Position numbers and translations under genes: made by a program
Notes under the pieces: model-generated
Told to the model about the DNA's origin: nothing
What the model saw: only the letters and a program-made list of their open reading frames with translations
Database searches by the model: none
In this document: positions 1 to 5,911 of the stretch, one piece after another
Layout of the letters: every line of letters starts with the position of its first letter
Numbering within the stretch: position 1 is the first letter of the stretch
Source: Clostridiaceae bacterium
GTDB lineage: Bacteria; Bacillota; Clostridia; Oscillospirales; Acutalibacteraceae
Reading direction: 5' to 3'
Assembly: GCA_016293225.1 (NCBI GenBank)
Contig: JAEDEQ010000091.1
Coordinates: 1 to 6,263 of the forward strand
Length of the DNA: 6,263 bases

Positions 1-118
1 CCGTTGTTTCCCTTTGCGCTGACCGAAAAATCAACGCAAAACATTAGGATTTTGTTGGTTTTTTACACGACTGCATTTGGCAAGGTTTCCCGGGCGCCTC
101 AAGCGACGCCCCTACAAA

Positions 119-153
119 TTTAGATATTAGATTTTAGATGTTGAATTTTAGAT
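119..153. repeat. Second heptamer array, about 5 x TTTAGAT
   Basis: The units are TTTAGAT, ATTAGAT, TTTAGAT, GTTGAAT and TTTAGAT, on the far side of the core. The shared TAGAT block is inverted relative to the ATCTA block in the first array. The two arrays could therefore pair as five-base helices separated by small internal loops. Confidence 0.8.
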
Positions 154-232
154 TACGGCAAAATGGGAAAAATCGGCTGTTGCGCGGAATAGCAGTATAT
201 CAAGAAGTACACCTTTGGGCGCGAGAGAAAAT

Positions 233-274
233 ATCTATTATCTATTATCCATTATCTATTATCTATTATCTAAT
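233..274. repeat. Tandem heptamer array, 6 x ATCTATT
   Basis: Six consecutive 7-nt units are visible: ATCTATT, ATCTATT, ATCCATT, ATCTATT, ATCTATT, ATCTAAT. This is the array of the left composite repeat nearest galU. Short perfect tandem units of this kind usually vary in copy number between strains. Confidence 0.92.
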
Positions 275-276
275 AT

Positions 277-295
277 GCCGCCCATAAAGAGCGGC
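277..295 (-). terminator. Weak stem-loop after galU
   Basis: GCCGC (277-281) pairs with GCGGC (291-295) around a 9-nt loop, about 25 nt past the galU stop codon. No U-tract follows on the minus strand (the sequence continues ATATTAGATAA). It is therefore not a canonical intrinsic terminator. It could be a 3'-end stabilising hairpin or chance. Confidence 0.3.
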
Positions 296-318
296 CATTA
301 AATGTTGCAATTGTCTTA

Positions 319-1200
319 TCAGAGCGTTTTTGCAAGCTCCTTGATGTATTCTCTGAAGTCTGCGCCGATCTCGTCGTGATCGAGGGCAAATTCGCAGTTG
401 GCTTTCATAATGCCGAGCTTGTTGCCCATGTCGTAGCGCTTTCCCTCAAAGTCCAGCGCAAGCAGGCCGAACTTTTTTGCAAGCAGCACCATCGAATCGG
501 TGAAGTAGACCTCTCCGGCCTTTTCGTTGACCGGGGTACTGTCAATGATATCGAAAATCTCCGGCGGCATAACAACTCTGCCGAGAATGGAATAGCAGGA
601 AATAATCTGATCCTCCGTTGGCTTTTCAATAATGTTCCGGCACTCCATGAGTCTGCCGTCAAGCGCAGTAACGTCCAGCGAGCAGTATTTGCTCACGTCC
701 TTGCGCGGAACCTCTTTCACGCCGACAACGCCTTTCTGATACTTTTCAAATGCGTCGCAAAGCTGACCGATAACGGGCTTGCCGCCCTTGTTTGTAATAA
801 CATCGTCGCCGTAAAGAATTGCGAACGGCTCGTTGCCGATGAAGCCCCTCGCTTTGGCTATTGCGTCCGCAAGGCCGTTTGTCTCTTTCTGGCGAAGGAA
901 GTAAATGTTCGCCATATGTACCGGCTTCAGAATATCATCGTATATCCTCTTTTTTGCAGGGTTGCCTCTGAGGTTCGCCTCAAGCTCAAACGAATGGTCA
1001 AAGTGGTCCTCAATGGCGCCCTTTCCCCGGTTTGTAATAATCAGGATTTCCTCAATGCCTGCCTCAACGGCTTCTTCAACAATATACTGAATGGCAGGCT
1101 TGTCAACAATGTTGAGCATCTCTTTCGGAATGGATTTTGAGGCCGGGAGAACTCTTGTGCCGAGTCCTGCCGCCGGAATTATGGCTTTTCTTATTTTCAT
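319..1200 (-). CDS. galU: UTP--glucose-1-phosphate uridylyltransferase
   Basis: This cytoplasmic enzyme converts UTP and glucose-1-phosphate to UDP-glucose and pyrophosphate, feeding cell-wall, capsule and glycolipid synthesis. The 293-residue product has the family N-terminal nucleotide-binding signature (GLGTR at 12-16, then LPASKSIPKEML to residue 29). It also has the NGLADAI segment near 108-114, GDD at 131-133, EKP at 192-194, and KRYDMGNKLG near 254-263 before the C-terminal helix. Its length matches the family norm of about 290 residues. The ATG at 1200 is preferred because AAGGAG (1208-1213) lies 7 nt upstream and the protein then starts MKIRKAIIPAAG, as family members do. A GTG at 1221 would place that ribosome binding site inside the gene. 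The gene follows the DUF2628 gene by 27 nt, so it is probably cotranscribed. It ends in tandem TGA TAA stops. Confidence 0.95.
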   Translation of the reverse strand: MKIRKAIIPAAGLGTRVLPASKSIPKEMLNIVDKPAIQYIVEEAVEAGIEEILIITNRGKGAIEDHFDHSFELEANLRGNPAKKRIYDDILKPVHMANIYFLRQKETNGLADAIAKARGFIGNEPFAILYGDDVITNKGGKPVIGQLCDAFEKYQKGVVGVKEVPRKDVSKYCSLDVTALDGRLMECRNIIEKPTEDQIISCYSILGRVVMPPEIFDIIDSTPVNEKAGEVYFTDSMVLLAKKFGLLALDFEGKRYDMGNKLGIMKANCEFALDHDEIGADFREYIKELAKTL

Positions 1201-1207
1201 TCTTCTT

Positions 1208-1213
1208 CTCCTT
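1208..1213 (-). promoter_or_regulatory. galU ribosome binding site
   Basis: AAGGAG on the minus strand, 7 nt from the ATG at 1200. It decides the start against the in-frame upstream GTG at 1221. It lies in the 27-nt gap after the upstream gene, which leaves little room for a separate promoter. Confidence 0.85.
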
Positions 1214-1227
1214 GTAAACACTTGATA

Positions 1228-2298
1228 TTACTGAATAAAAAACATGACTATATTCGGAACAAGATATACGGCAGTGAGCGAAAGCAGGGCGGCAAGCGTA
1301 TTGACTGCGCTGTTTTTGAGAAAGAAATGGGAAAAAATCAGCGGATTGGAAAGCTGCTCTGCCTCGGTAAGCTTCCGGGTAACGTATTTTTTATAGAGTC
1401 TGTCCGCAACAAGGGCGGAAACAACCGAAAGCGCAAGAACCAGAAAGCTCAGAATGTAGACTGGAACGGACGCTTTCAGAAAGCTGTCGTACAAAGCCGC
1501 AAAGGCCGCGTCCGTTGTTGAATTTTTTGCGGCCTCCATGAGCGATTCGGAAACGGACTGGAACTTTTCCATGAACGGAAGCATGGCAACGGAGAGCGCC
1601 AGCCTGAGCGAAAGGAAAACCGTTCCCGCCTTGTAAAGCTTACGGTAAAAGAACCAGTACGGAGTGAGGAAAAACGCCGCCCAGTTCCAGGTGAGGGAGC
1701 CGGTGCTTTCAATTTTCCTGAATTTGTTTAAATAGCACACCGCGTTTGAGGAGATGAAAACCAGCACGCGCTTTATCGGGTGGGAGCAGATAACCTCCTG
1801 CTCCTGCTCCTTTGAAAGGCCGGGAGCAACAATTTTTGCCCTGGCGTCAATCATTCTTTCAATGTCCTCGTCCGTGCCCATGCCGCTGTAAATTGCATTC
1901 TGGGCGTCCTGCACCTCCTCCTTGAGCCGGTCCTCCTCGTCAATCTCGCGGTTGAGGCGCATTTCCTTTTCAAGCAGGTTCACACCGAAAAAGGTGAACT
2001 TCTGTCCGCAGGCCTCGCAAAAGTCTGAGCCGGGCGGATTCTCGTGGCCGCACGTTGGGCAAACAAGCGGTTGCGCGTTTCCCTGCTCTTGCTTTTCGCT
2101 GTTTTCCTTTGAAAGGGGGGTTGTCACCTCTCCGTGCCAGGCAAAACCGCTTTCATGAAGTCCGGCGTTAACACATTTTCCGTTTTTTTCGTAGCATTCG
2201 CGGTGCTGCGGCGTTCCGCAAACGGGGCAGACAACAATGTCGTCGCCCTCATTGAATTTTTGCTTGCAGCCGTCGCAGATATTGTTTTCGTATCTCAT
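1228..2298 (-). CDS. RING-finger/zinc-ribbon DUF2628 membrane protein
   Basis: This 356-residue protein is of unknown function. The N-terminus is a prokaryotic RING-like zinc module with Cys8, Cys11, Cys24, Cys27, His32 and Cys35, plus possible ligands Cys42 and His48. A second zinc ribbon follows, CPTCG at 80-84 and CEACG at 94-98. A charged, probably helical linker covers about 108-165. From about 178 the sequence matches the DUF2628 style (FISSNAVCYLNKFRKI, then WNWAAFFLTPYWFFYRKLY). There are hydrophobic segments near 203-218, 224-243, 277-297 and 330-355. The zinc modules are probably cytoplasmic on an integral membrane anchor. Such proteins are common in Clostridia, but no biochemical role is established that I know of. 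The start is supported by AGGGAAAGG 6 nt upstream and a promoter at 2342-2368. It precedes galU in a likely operon, though that does not imply a link to UDP-glucose. Confidence 0.85.
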   Translation of the reverse strand: MRYENNICDGCKQKFNEGDDIVVCPVCGTPQHRECYEKNGKCVNAGLHESGFAWHGEVTTPLSKENSEKQEQGNAQPLVCPTCGHENPPGSDFCEACGQKFTFFGVNLLEKEMRLNREIDEEDRLKEEVQDAQNAIYSGMGTDEDIERMIDARAKIVAPGLSKEQEQEVICSHPIKRVLVFISSNAVCYLNKFRKIESTGSLTWNWAAFFLTPYWFFYRKLYKAGTVFLSLRLALSVAMLPFMEKFQSVSESLMEAAKNSTTDAAFAALYDSFLKASVPVYILSFLVLALSVVSALVADRLYKKYVTRKLTEAEQLSNPLIFSHFFLKNSAVNTLAALLSLTAVYLVPNIVMFFIQ

Positions 2299-2341
2299 TT
2301 TGTACCTTTCCCTGTTTTGTAAAGCTTACATATTCATTTTT

Positions 2342-2368
2342 ATTATAGACAGACAAATATTACGTCAA
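2342..2368 (-). promoter_or_regulatory. Promoter for the DUF2628-galU operon
   Basis: On the minus strand a TTGACG -35 (2363-2368) and a perfect TATAAT -10 (2342-2347) are separated by 15 nt. That is 2 nt shorter than the sigma-A optimum. Transcription would start near 2335, leaving a leader of about 37 nt with AGGGAAAGG at 2305-2313. Both hexamers are near consensus, so the call is good despite the short spacer. Confidence 0.7.
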
Positions 2369-2468
2369 CCTTAAAAATTGCGCAGCTCATCTTGCCGTGC
2401 GGATTTTTCGGCACATACCATTTTACTGTTTTCTGAAAAAATTGCAATTACTTTGCGGCCTTTTTTCC

Positions 2469-2486
2469 CACTTTTTTAAAAAAGTG
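2469..2486. repeat. 18-bp perfect palindrome between divergent promoters
   Basis: CACTTTTTTAAAAAAGTG is a perfect 9+9 inverted repeat with no spacer. It lies 20 nt upstream of the prfB -35 box and about 100 nt upstream of the opposing -35. The position suits a DNA-binding site or an AT-rich curved upstream element. It could also be a leftover terminator-like sequence, since T runs flank it. No regulator can be named. Confidence 0.6.
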
Positions 2487-2506
2487 AGAGAATTTTAATT
2501 TTTCGG

Positions 2507-2535
2507 TTGCTCTTTATGTCAAAAATATGTATAAT
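2507..2535 (+). promoter_or_regulatory. prfB promoter (sigma-A type)
   Basis: TTGCTC (2507-2512) and a perfect TATAAT (2530-2535) are separated by 17 nt, the optimal spacing. Transcription would begin near 2542, giving a leader of about 115 nt before the prfB ATG. That is long for a housekeeping gene. The leader contains a small GGGC-AAT-GCCC hairpin at 2572-2582. Confidence 0.75.
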
Positions 2536-2640
2536 ATATAAGTTAATATGCCTTTTTATGGTTATTTGAAAGGGCAATGCCCATGATTTAATAAATTTTC
2601 TTTGCTTAATTTGAAAAAGCTTTAATGATATGCACATACG

Positions 2641-2646
2641 AAAGGA
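2641..2646 (+). promoter_or_regulatory. prfB ribosome binding site
   Basis: AAAGGA lies 11 nt before the ATG at 2658, slightly far but the only Shine-Dalgarno-like stretch nearby. The upstream in-frame ATG at 2625 has only GAAAAAG before it. It would add eleven residues unlike RF2, so 2658 is preferred. Confidence 0.65.
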
Positions 2647-2657
2647 TTGTATTTTTA

Positions 2658-3785
2658 ATGATTCAATTTGAAGAACTCAGACTCCGGCTTCTTGAAAGCG
2701 AAAAGCCCCTTGCAGAGCTTGCGGACGCGCTCGGACTTAAAAAAATGAGCGCTGAGATTGAGGAGCTTGAAAAGCAGACCGCCGCCGAGGACTTCTGGGG
2801 TGACCTTGCAAATTCGCAAAAGGTGCTTCAGCGCATCGCCTCGCTCAAAAACAGAATTAAAGCCTATGACGATCTCAAAGCCGCCTATGACGATGCGCTC
2901 ATGATGATTGAGCTTTCCGACGAGGAGGGCGATCTCAACCTGGTTGACGAATGCCGCGCAAGCGTTGAGGCGGTTGAAAAGGAGCTTGAAAAGCAGACGC
3001 TTTCAACCCTCCTTTCCGGCGAATACGACGCAAAGAACGCCATTCTCACCTTCCACGCCGGCGCAGGCGGAACGGAGGCGCAGGACTGGTGCCAGATGCT
3101 TTTCAGAATGTACGGTCAGTGGGCGTCAAAGCACGGCTATAAATATACCACGCTCGACTTCCTTGACGGAGACGAGGCAGGACTCAAGTCCGCCGTTGTT
3201 CTTGTTGAGGGCGAAAATGCCTACGGCTATCTTAAAAGCGAGATGGGCGTTCACCGCCTTGTCCGCGTTTCGCCGTTCGATTCCTCGGGCAGGAGACACA
3301 CCTCCTTTGCTTCCCTTGAGGTTATGCCGGAAATTGACGACACCATTGAGGTTGAAATCAACCCGGAGGACATCAAGATGGAGGTCTACCGCGCTTCCGG
3401 CGCAGGCGGTCAGAAGGTTAACAAAACCTCCTCAGCCGTCCGTCTTATCCACATTCCGACCGGCATTGTCGTAAGCTGCCAGGTTGAGCGCAGCCAGCAC
3501 CAGAACCGCGAGGTCTGCATGCGTATGCTCAAATCAAAGCTTATCGAAATCAAGGAGCGCGAGCATCTTGACAAGATTGAGGACATCAAGGGCGACCAGA
3601 AGGAAATCGGCTGGGGCAGCCAGATCCGCTCCTATGTCTTCATGCCGTATACGCTTGCAAAGGACCACAGAACCGGCTTTGAAATGGGCAACATCAACGC
3701 CGTCATGGACGGGGATATCGACGGCTTCATCAACGCCTATCTCAAAAAGCAGTCCCTTGACGCGCTTGCAAACAGCGAAAACTGA
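2658..3785 (+). CDS. prfB: Peptide chain release factor 2 (RF2)
   Basis: RF2 reads UGA and UAA stop codons in the ribosomal A site and triggers peptidyl-tRNA hydrolysis. The 375-residue product has an N-terminal helical domain (about 1-110), the SPF stop-codon-recognition tripeptide at 205-207, and the catalytic GGQ at 250-252 within SGAGGQKVNKTSSAVR. SPF rather than PxT identifies RF2 and not RF1. With the start at 2658, SPF and GGQ have the same residue numbers as in E. coli RF2 as I recall them, which supports this start. Many bacteria encode RF2 with a programmed +1 frameshift at CUU UGA C around codon 26. Here codons 25-26 are CTC GGA and the frame is open throughout, so that autoregulation is absent. 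The gene ends in tandem TGA TAA stops and is transcribed from its own promoter at 2507-2535. Confidence 0.97.
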   Translation: MIQFEELRLRLLESEKPLAELADALGLKKMSAEIEELEKQTAAEDFWGDLANSQKVLQRIASLKNRIKAYDDLKAAYDDALMMIELSDEEGDLNLVDECRASVEAVEKELEKQTLSTLLSGEYDAKNAILTFHAGAGGTEAQDWCQMLFRMYGQWASKHGYKYTTLDFLDGDEAGLKSAVVLVEGENAYGYLKSEMGVHRLVRVSPFDSSGRRHTSFASLEVMPEIDDTIEVEINPEDIKMEVYRASGAGGQKVNKTSSAVRLIHIPTGIVVSCQVERSQHQNREVCMRMLKSKLIEIKEREHLDKIEDIKGDQKEIGWGSQIRSYVFMPYTLAKDHRTGFEMGNINAVMDGDIDGFINAYLKKQSLDALANSEN

Positions 3786-3797
3786 TAACCGCACAAA

Positions 3798-3853
3798 AAA
3801 GGATCGGATCAAAAGCCGCGCGCAGGCGCGGTATGCTCCGGTCTTTAGTTTTT
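3798..3853 (+). terminator. Bipartite stem-loop after prfB, probable terminator
   Basis: An inner perfect stem CCGCGC/GCGCGG (3816-3821 and 3826-3831, loop GCAG) sits inside an outer stem. The outer stem pairs AAAGGATCGGA (3798-3808) with TCCGGTCTTT (3837-3846), with one bulged G and one G-U pair. CTTTAGTTTTT follows, a T-rich tail interrupted by AG. It lies 12 nt past the prfB stop codon, the usual place for an intrinsic terminator. Because the tail is imperfect, some readthrough into the CHAP gene is plausible. Confidence 0.55.
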
Positions 3854-3862
3854 CAAAACTAT

Positions 3863-3868
3863 AAGGAG
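3863..3868 (+). promoter_or_regulatory. Ribosome binding site of the CHAP gene
   Basis: A strong AAGGAG lies 14 nt before the ATG at 3883, longer than usual. The ATG is still favoured because the signal peptide begins there with MKHSFKR and no nearer in-frame start exists. Just upstream, TAGTTT/AAACTA (3846-3861) can form a small AT hairpin against the site. Confidence 0.6.
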
Positions 3869-3882
3869 ATAAATACTGAAAA

Positions 3883-5748
3883 ATGAAACACAGCTTTAAA
3901 AGACCGGCGGCGCTGCTTCTTGCCTTTTTGCTTGTTTTTTGCGCGCTGCCGTTTACGGCTTTCGGCGAATATGAAAATACATATATAAACACGGGCGATG
4001 AGCGCCGGGACATCATCGGCGTTGCAAAAACGCAGCTTGGGAACCGGGACGGAACAAAGTATACCGCAGGGCGCGGAAACATTGCGTGGTGCGCCTGCTT
4101 TGTTGTCTGGTGCGCGCGTCAGGCCGGTGTAACGGAGGATATCCTCAAGGACAACACCTGGGCGGACGCGGAGGACTTCGGCGTGCGATACTTTTCAAAG
4201 GAGGTATACACGCCGCAGAGCGGCGACCTCATCTTCTTTGACTTTGAGCCGAAAAACTCGAACACGCCCATGAGCGCATACGGCGACCATGTTGGTCTTG
4301 TTGAATCCGTTGAGGGCGATACGGTCAATACCGTTGAGGGCAACGCATGGAGCAGTAAGAACCGCGCCTATCAGGTCATTGAGGGCGCCTATCCCCTTTC
4401 AAGCCCCAAAATCAAGGGCTACGGTCTTGTTGAATACGGGACAGAATTTCAGTCCCCGGTTTCATACAATGCCGTTTTCAGGGTTGTAAATTCAGCCAAG
4501 GCTGCAAGGGCGGGCGCAGGCGAAGCCTTTGCGCAGACGAGGGAGCTTTTGCCCGGCAGCACGGTGAGCGTTGTCGGCTATGTCTATGACGAAAACTCAA
4601 TGCTCTGGTACAAGACCGCCGAGGGTGATTACACAGTCGGCACAGACCTTGAAAAAACGGACGCGGCCGCGTTTCCGCCGTCAGATTACATTGAAACAAC
4701 GGCGCAGACTCTCAGCGCAAAAACGGTCTGCAGCCATCCGAACGGCAGCTCAGATACGCTCAAAAAGATTAAAAAGAACAAAACGGTTGAAATAAGCGGC
4801 TATGTTTATAACGAATACGGCAACGTCTGGTACAGAGTAAAAAGCGGCGGCTACATCTACTGCTCAGACCTCAGCTTTGAGAACGGAAAGGTTCCCTCAA
4901 ACAGCATTACGGAAGTTTTTACCGTCCGCGCAAACGAAAAAATTCTCAAAAACGCTCCGCGCCTTTCTGCCGGAAGAACGCGCACCCTCTGGCGCAGTGC
5001 AACCGTTAACGCTGTCGGCTTTGTCTATGACAGGGACGGAAGCCTTTGGTATCTTACCGACAACGGCGATTACATCTATTCCTCATATCTCGCCGCGCAG
5101 GGCGAAAGCGCACGCTCAGAGTATGAGGACAGACCGTTTGTCTGCACCGACGAAAAGGCCGCAAAAAGCGCTCCCCTTTCCGCGGCAAAAACAATTTCGG
5201 TTTACAAAAAGAGCGCAAAAATAAGGGCCTGCACAAGAGTGGAAAACATCTTGGGCGAGGCCTGGTACGAAACCACGGACGGAGTGTTTGTGTCTGCGGA
5301 AAAGCTCTCCTGCGACCATGATTATGACGGCGGCGTTATAACAAAAAAAGCAACCTGCACCGAAAAGGGCGTCTTGACCTACACCTGCAAATACTGCGGA
5401 AAAACAAAAACAAAGGCGATAAAGCCCGACCCCGGAAACCACAGCGCGCTCACGGTTGAAAACGCCGTTCCCGCCAGCTGCAACAAGTGCGGCTACAGCG
5501 GCGACACCTACTGCAGCGGCTGCAACAAGCTTGTTGAAAAGGGAACTGAGCTGCCTGCCCTTGAGCACTGCGATGATAACCGCGATATGACGTGTGACAA
5601 CTGCGGCAGAGCCTTTTCAACACCCGAAAACTGCCGCTGCGCCTGCCACCGGTTCGGTCTGACAAAGGTGGTGTACAAGATTGTACGCGTTTTTTGGAAG
5701 ATAATGAAAATCCATCGCGTTTGTATCTGTGGAGAGGAACACTATTAA
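3883..5748 (+). CDS. Secreted CHAP-domain protein with SH3-like repeats and Cys-rich C-terminus
   Basis: This 621-residue exported protein is probably a peptidoglycan amidase or endopeptidase acting on the cell wall. A signal peptide covers about 1-28 (KR near the start, a hydrophobic core, likely cleavage after AFG). It has no lipobox. A CHAP/NlpC-P60-like domain spans about 40-185, with Cys70 in AWCACFVVWCAR as likely nucleophile, His136 in GDHVGLVE, and Glu152/Asn154 in VEGNA. Three SH3-like repeats follow (about 195-257, 269-331, 344-404), each with a G-[YF]-VYD/N..G.LWY....G.Y core, and a degenerate fourth at 417-476. The tail has four Cys pairs and clusters (477-547), HCDDNRDMTCDNCG (562-575), CRCACH (584-589), a hydrophobic helix (591-610) and terminal CICGEEHY. 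It has no LPxTG or transmembrane anchor. Substrate and bond cleaved are not determinable here. It lies alone downstream of a probable terminator, with no clear promoter of its own. Confidence 0.85.
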   Translation: MKHSFKRPAALLLAFLLVFCALPFTAFGEYENTYINTGDERRDIIGVAKTQLGNRDGTKYTAGRGNIAWCACFVVWCARQAGVTEDILKDNTWADAEDFGVRYFSKEVYTPQSGDLIFFDFEPKNSNTPMSAYGDHVGLVESVEGDTVNTVEGNAWSSKNRAYQVIEGAYPLSSPKIKGYGLVEYGTEFQSPVSYNAVFRVVNSAKAARAGAGEAFAQTRELLPGSTVSVVGYVYDENSMLWYKTAEGDYTVGTDLEKTDAAAFPPSDYIETTAQTLSAKTVCSHPNGSSDTLKKIKKNKTVEISGYVYNEYGNVWYRVKSGGYIYCSDLSFENGKVPSNSITEVFTVRANEKILKNAPRLSAGRTRTLWRSATVNAVGFVYDRDGSLWYLTDNGDYIYSSYLAAQGESARSEYEDRPFVCTDEKAAKSAPLSAAKTISVYKKSAKIRACTRVENILGEAWYETTDGVFVSAEKLSCDHDYDGGVITKKATCTEKGVLTYTCKYCGKTKTKAIKPDPGNHSALTVENAVPASCNKCGYSGDTYCSGCNKLVEKGTELPALEHCDDNRDMTCDNCGRAFSTPENCRCACHRFGLTKVVYKIVRVFWKIMKIHRVCICGEEHY

Positions 5749-5751
5749 CCT

Positions 5752-5793
5752 CTTAGATAATAGATAATGGATAAGAGATAATAGATAATAGAT
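5752..5793. repeat. Tandem heptamer array, 6 x AATAGAT-like
   Basis: Units in order are CTTAGAT, AATAGAT, AATGGAT, AAGAGAT, AATAGAT, AATAGAT. It starts almost at the CHAP stop codon. Unit number equals that of the left copy, although the variant units differ. Confidence 0.9.
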
Positions 5794-5854
5794 ATTTTCT
5801 CTCGCGCCCAAAGGGGTACTTTTTGATATACAGGTATTCCGCGAAACAGCCATC

Positions 5855-5882
5855 ATCTAAAATCCAACATCTAAAATCTAAA
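5855..5882. repeat. Second heptamer array, 4 x ATCTAAA
   Basis: Units are ATCTAAA, ATCCAAC, ATCTAAA, ATCTAAA. The ATCTA block is complementary to TAGAT in the first array, so the two arrays flank the core as imperfect inverted repeats. The left copy has about five units. Confidence 0.8.
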
Positions 5883-5888
5883 TTTGTA

Positions 5889-5911
5889 CGGGCGGCGCTC
5901 GTAGCCGCCCG
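5889..5911. repeat. GC-rich stem-loop ending the right composite repeat
   Basis: CGGGCGGC (5889-5896) and GCCGCCCG (5904-5911) form a perfect 8-bp stem with a 7-nt loop. The corresponding positions in the left copy form a shorter GGGCG/CGCCC stem (92-111), and a further copy lies at 5995-6014. No T-tract follows, so it is not a textbook terminator. Confidence 0.75.

Larger units (their letters stand above)
84..274 (-). repeat. Composite heptamer-array repeat, left copy
   Basis: Read in galU's direction (minus strand), the element has four parts. First is a heptamer array of six AATAGAT-like units (274 down to 233). Next is a conserved core running through CTCTCGCGCCCAAAGG and TTCCGCG to AACAGCC. 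Then comes a second array of about five ATCTAAA-like units (153 down to 119). Last is a GC stem-loop (GGGCG/CGCCC, arms 92-96 and 107-111). The copy at 5752-5917 has the same order and orientation relative to its upstream gene. The two share a 35-nt identical block (212-246 here, reverse complement of 5780-5814). This copy carries about 20 extra bases between core and second array (about 154-175). It has no ORF of interest and no recognisable transposase, so it is a dispersed non-coding or MITE-like repeat of unknown function. Confidence 0.85.
1..318. other. Non-coding, repeat-rich region downstream of galU
   Basis: I see no credible gene here. The stretch is a mosaic of repeats. Positions 1-42 resemble the reverse complement of about 6124-6164, sharing TTTTTCGGT and GCGCAA blocks. 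Positions 51-80 weakly resemble the direct repeats at 5941-5984 and 6022-6065. Positions 84-274 are one copy of the composite heptamer repeat described separately. A small inverted repeat at 277-295 lies just after galU. Confidence 0.8.

Noticed and set aside
84..274. CRISPR array
   Set aside because: The heptamers are contiguous 7-nt tandem units without spacers, and no cas genes are nearby.
376..1140. 254-residue plus-strand ORF opposite galU
   Set aside because: It is the antisense shadow of galU, which has all family motifs. The antisense product resembles no domain.
2625..2657. Upstream ATG as the prfB start
   Set aside because: It adds eleven residues not seen in RF2 and has only a poor Shine-Dalgarno. 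The ATG at 2658 follows AAAGGA and gives E. coli-like residue numbering of SPF and GGQ.
2730..2736. CTCGGAC as a decayed CTTTGAC frameshift site
   Set aside because: The downstream reading frame is not the +1 frame expected after the ancestral site, so an indel would also be needed. The resemblance is probably chance.
3902..3942. Lipoprotein signal at LVFC in the CHAP protein
   Set aside because: Phe at the -1 position does not fit a lipobox. A standard signal peptidase site after AFG (residue 28) fits better.
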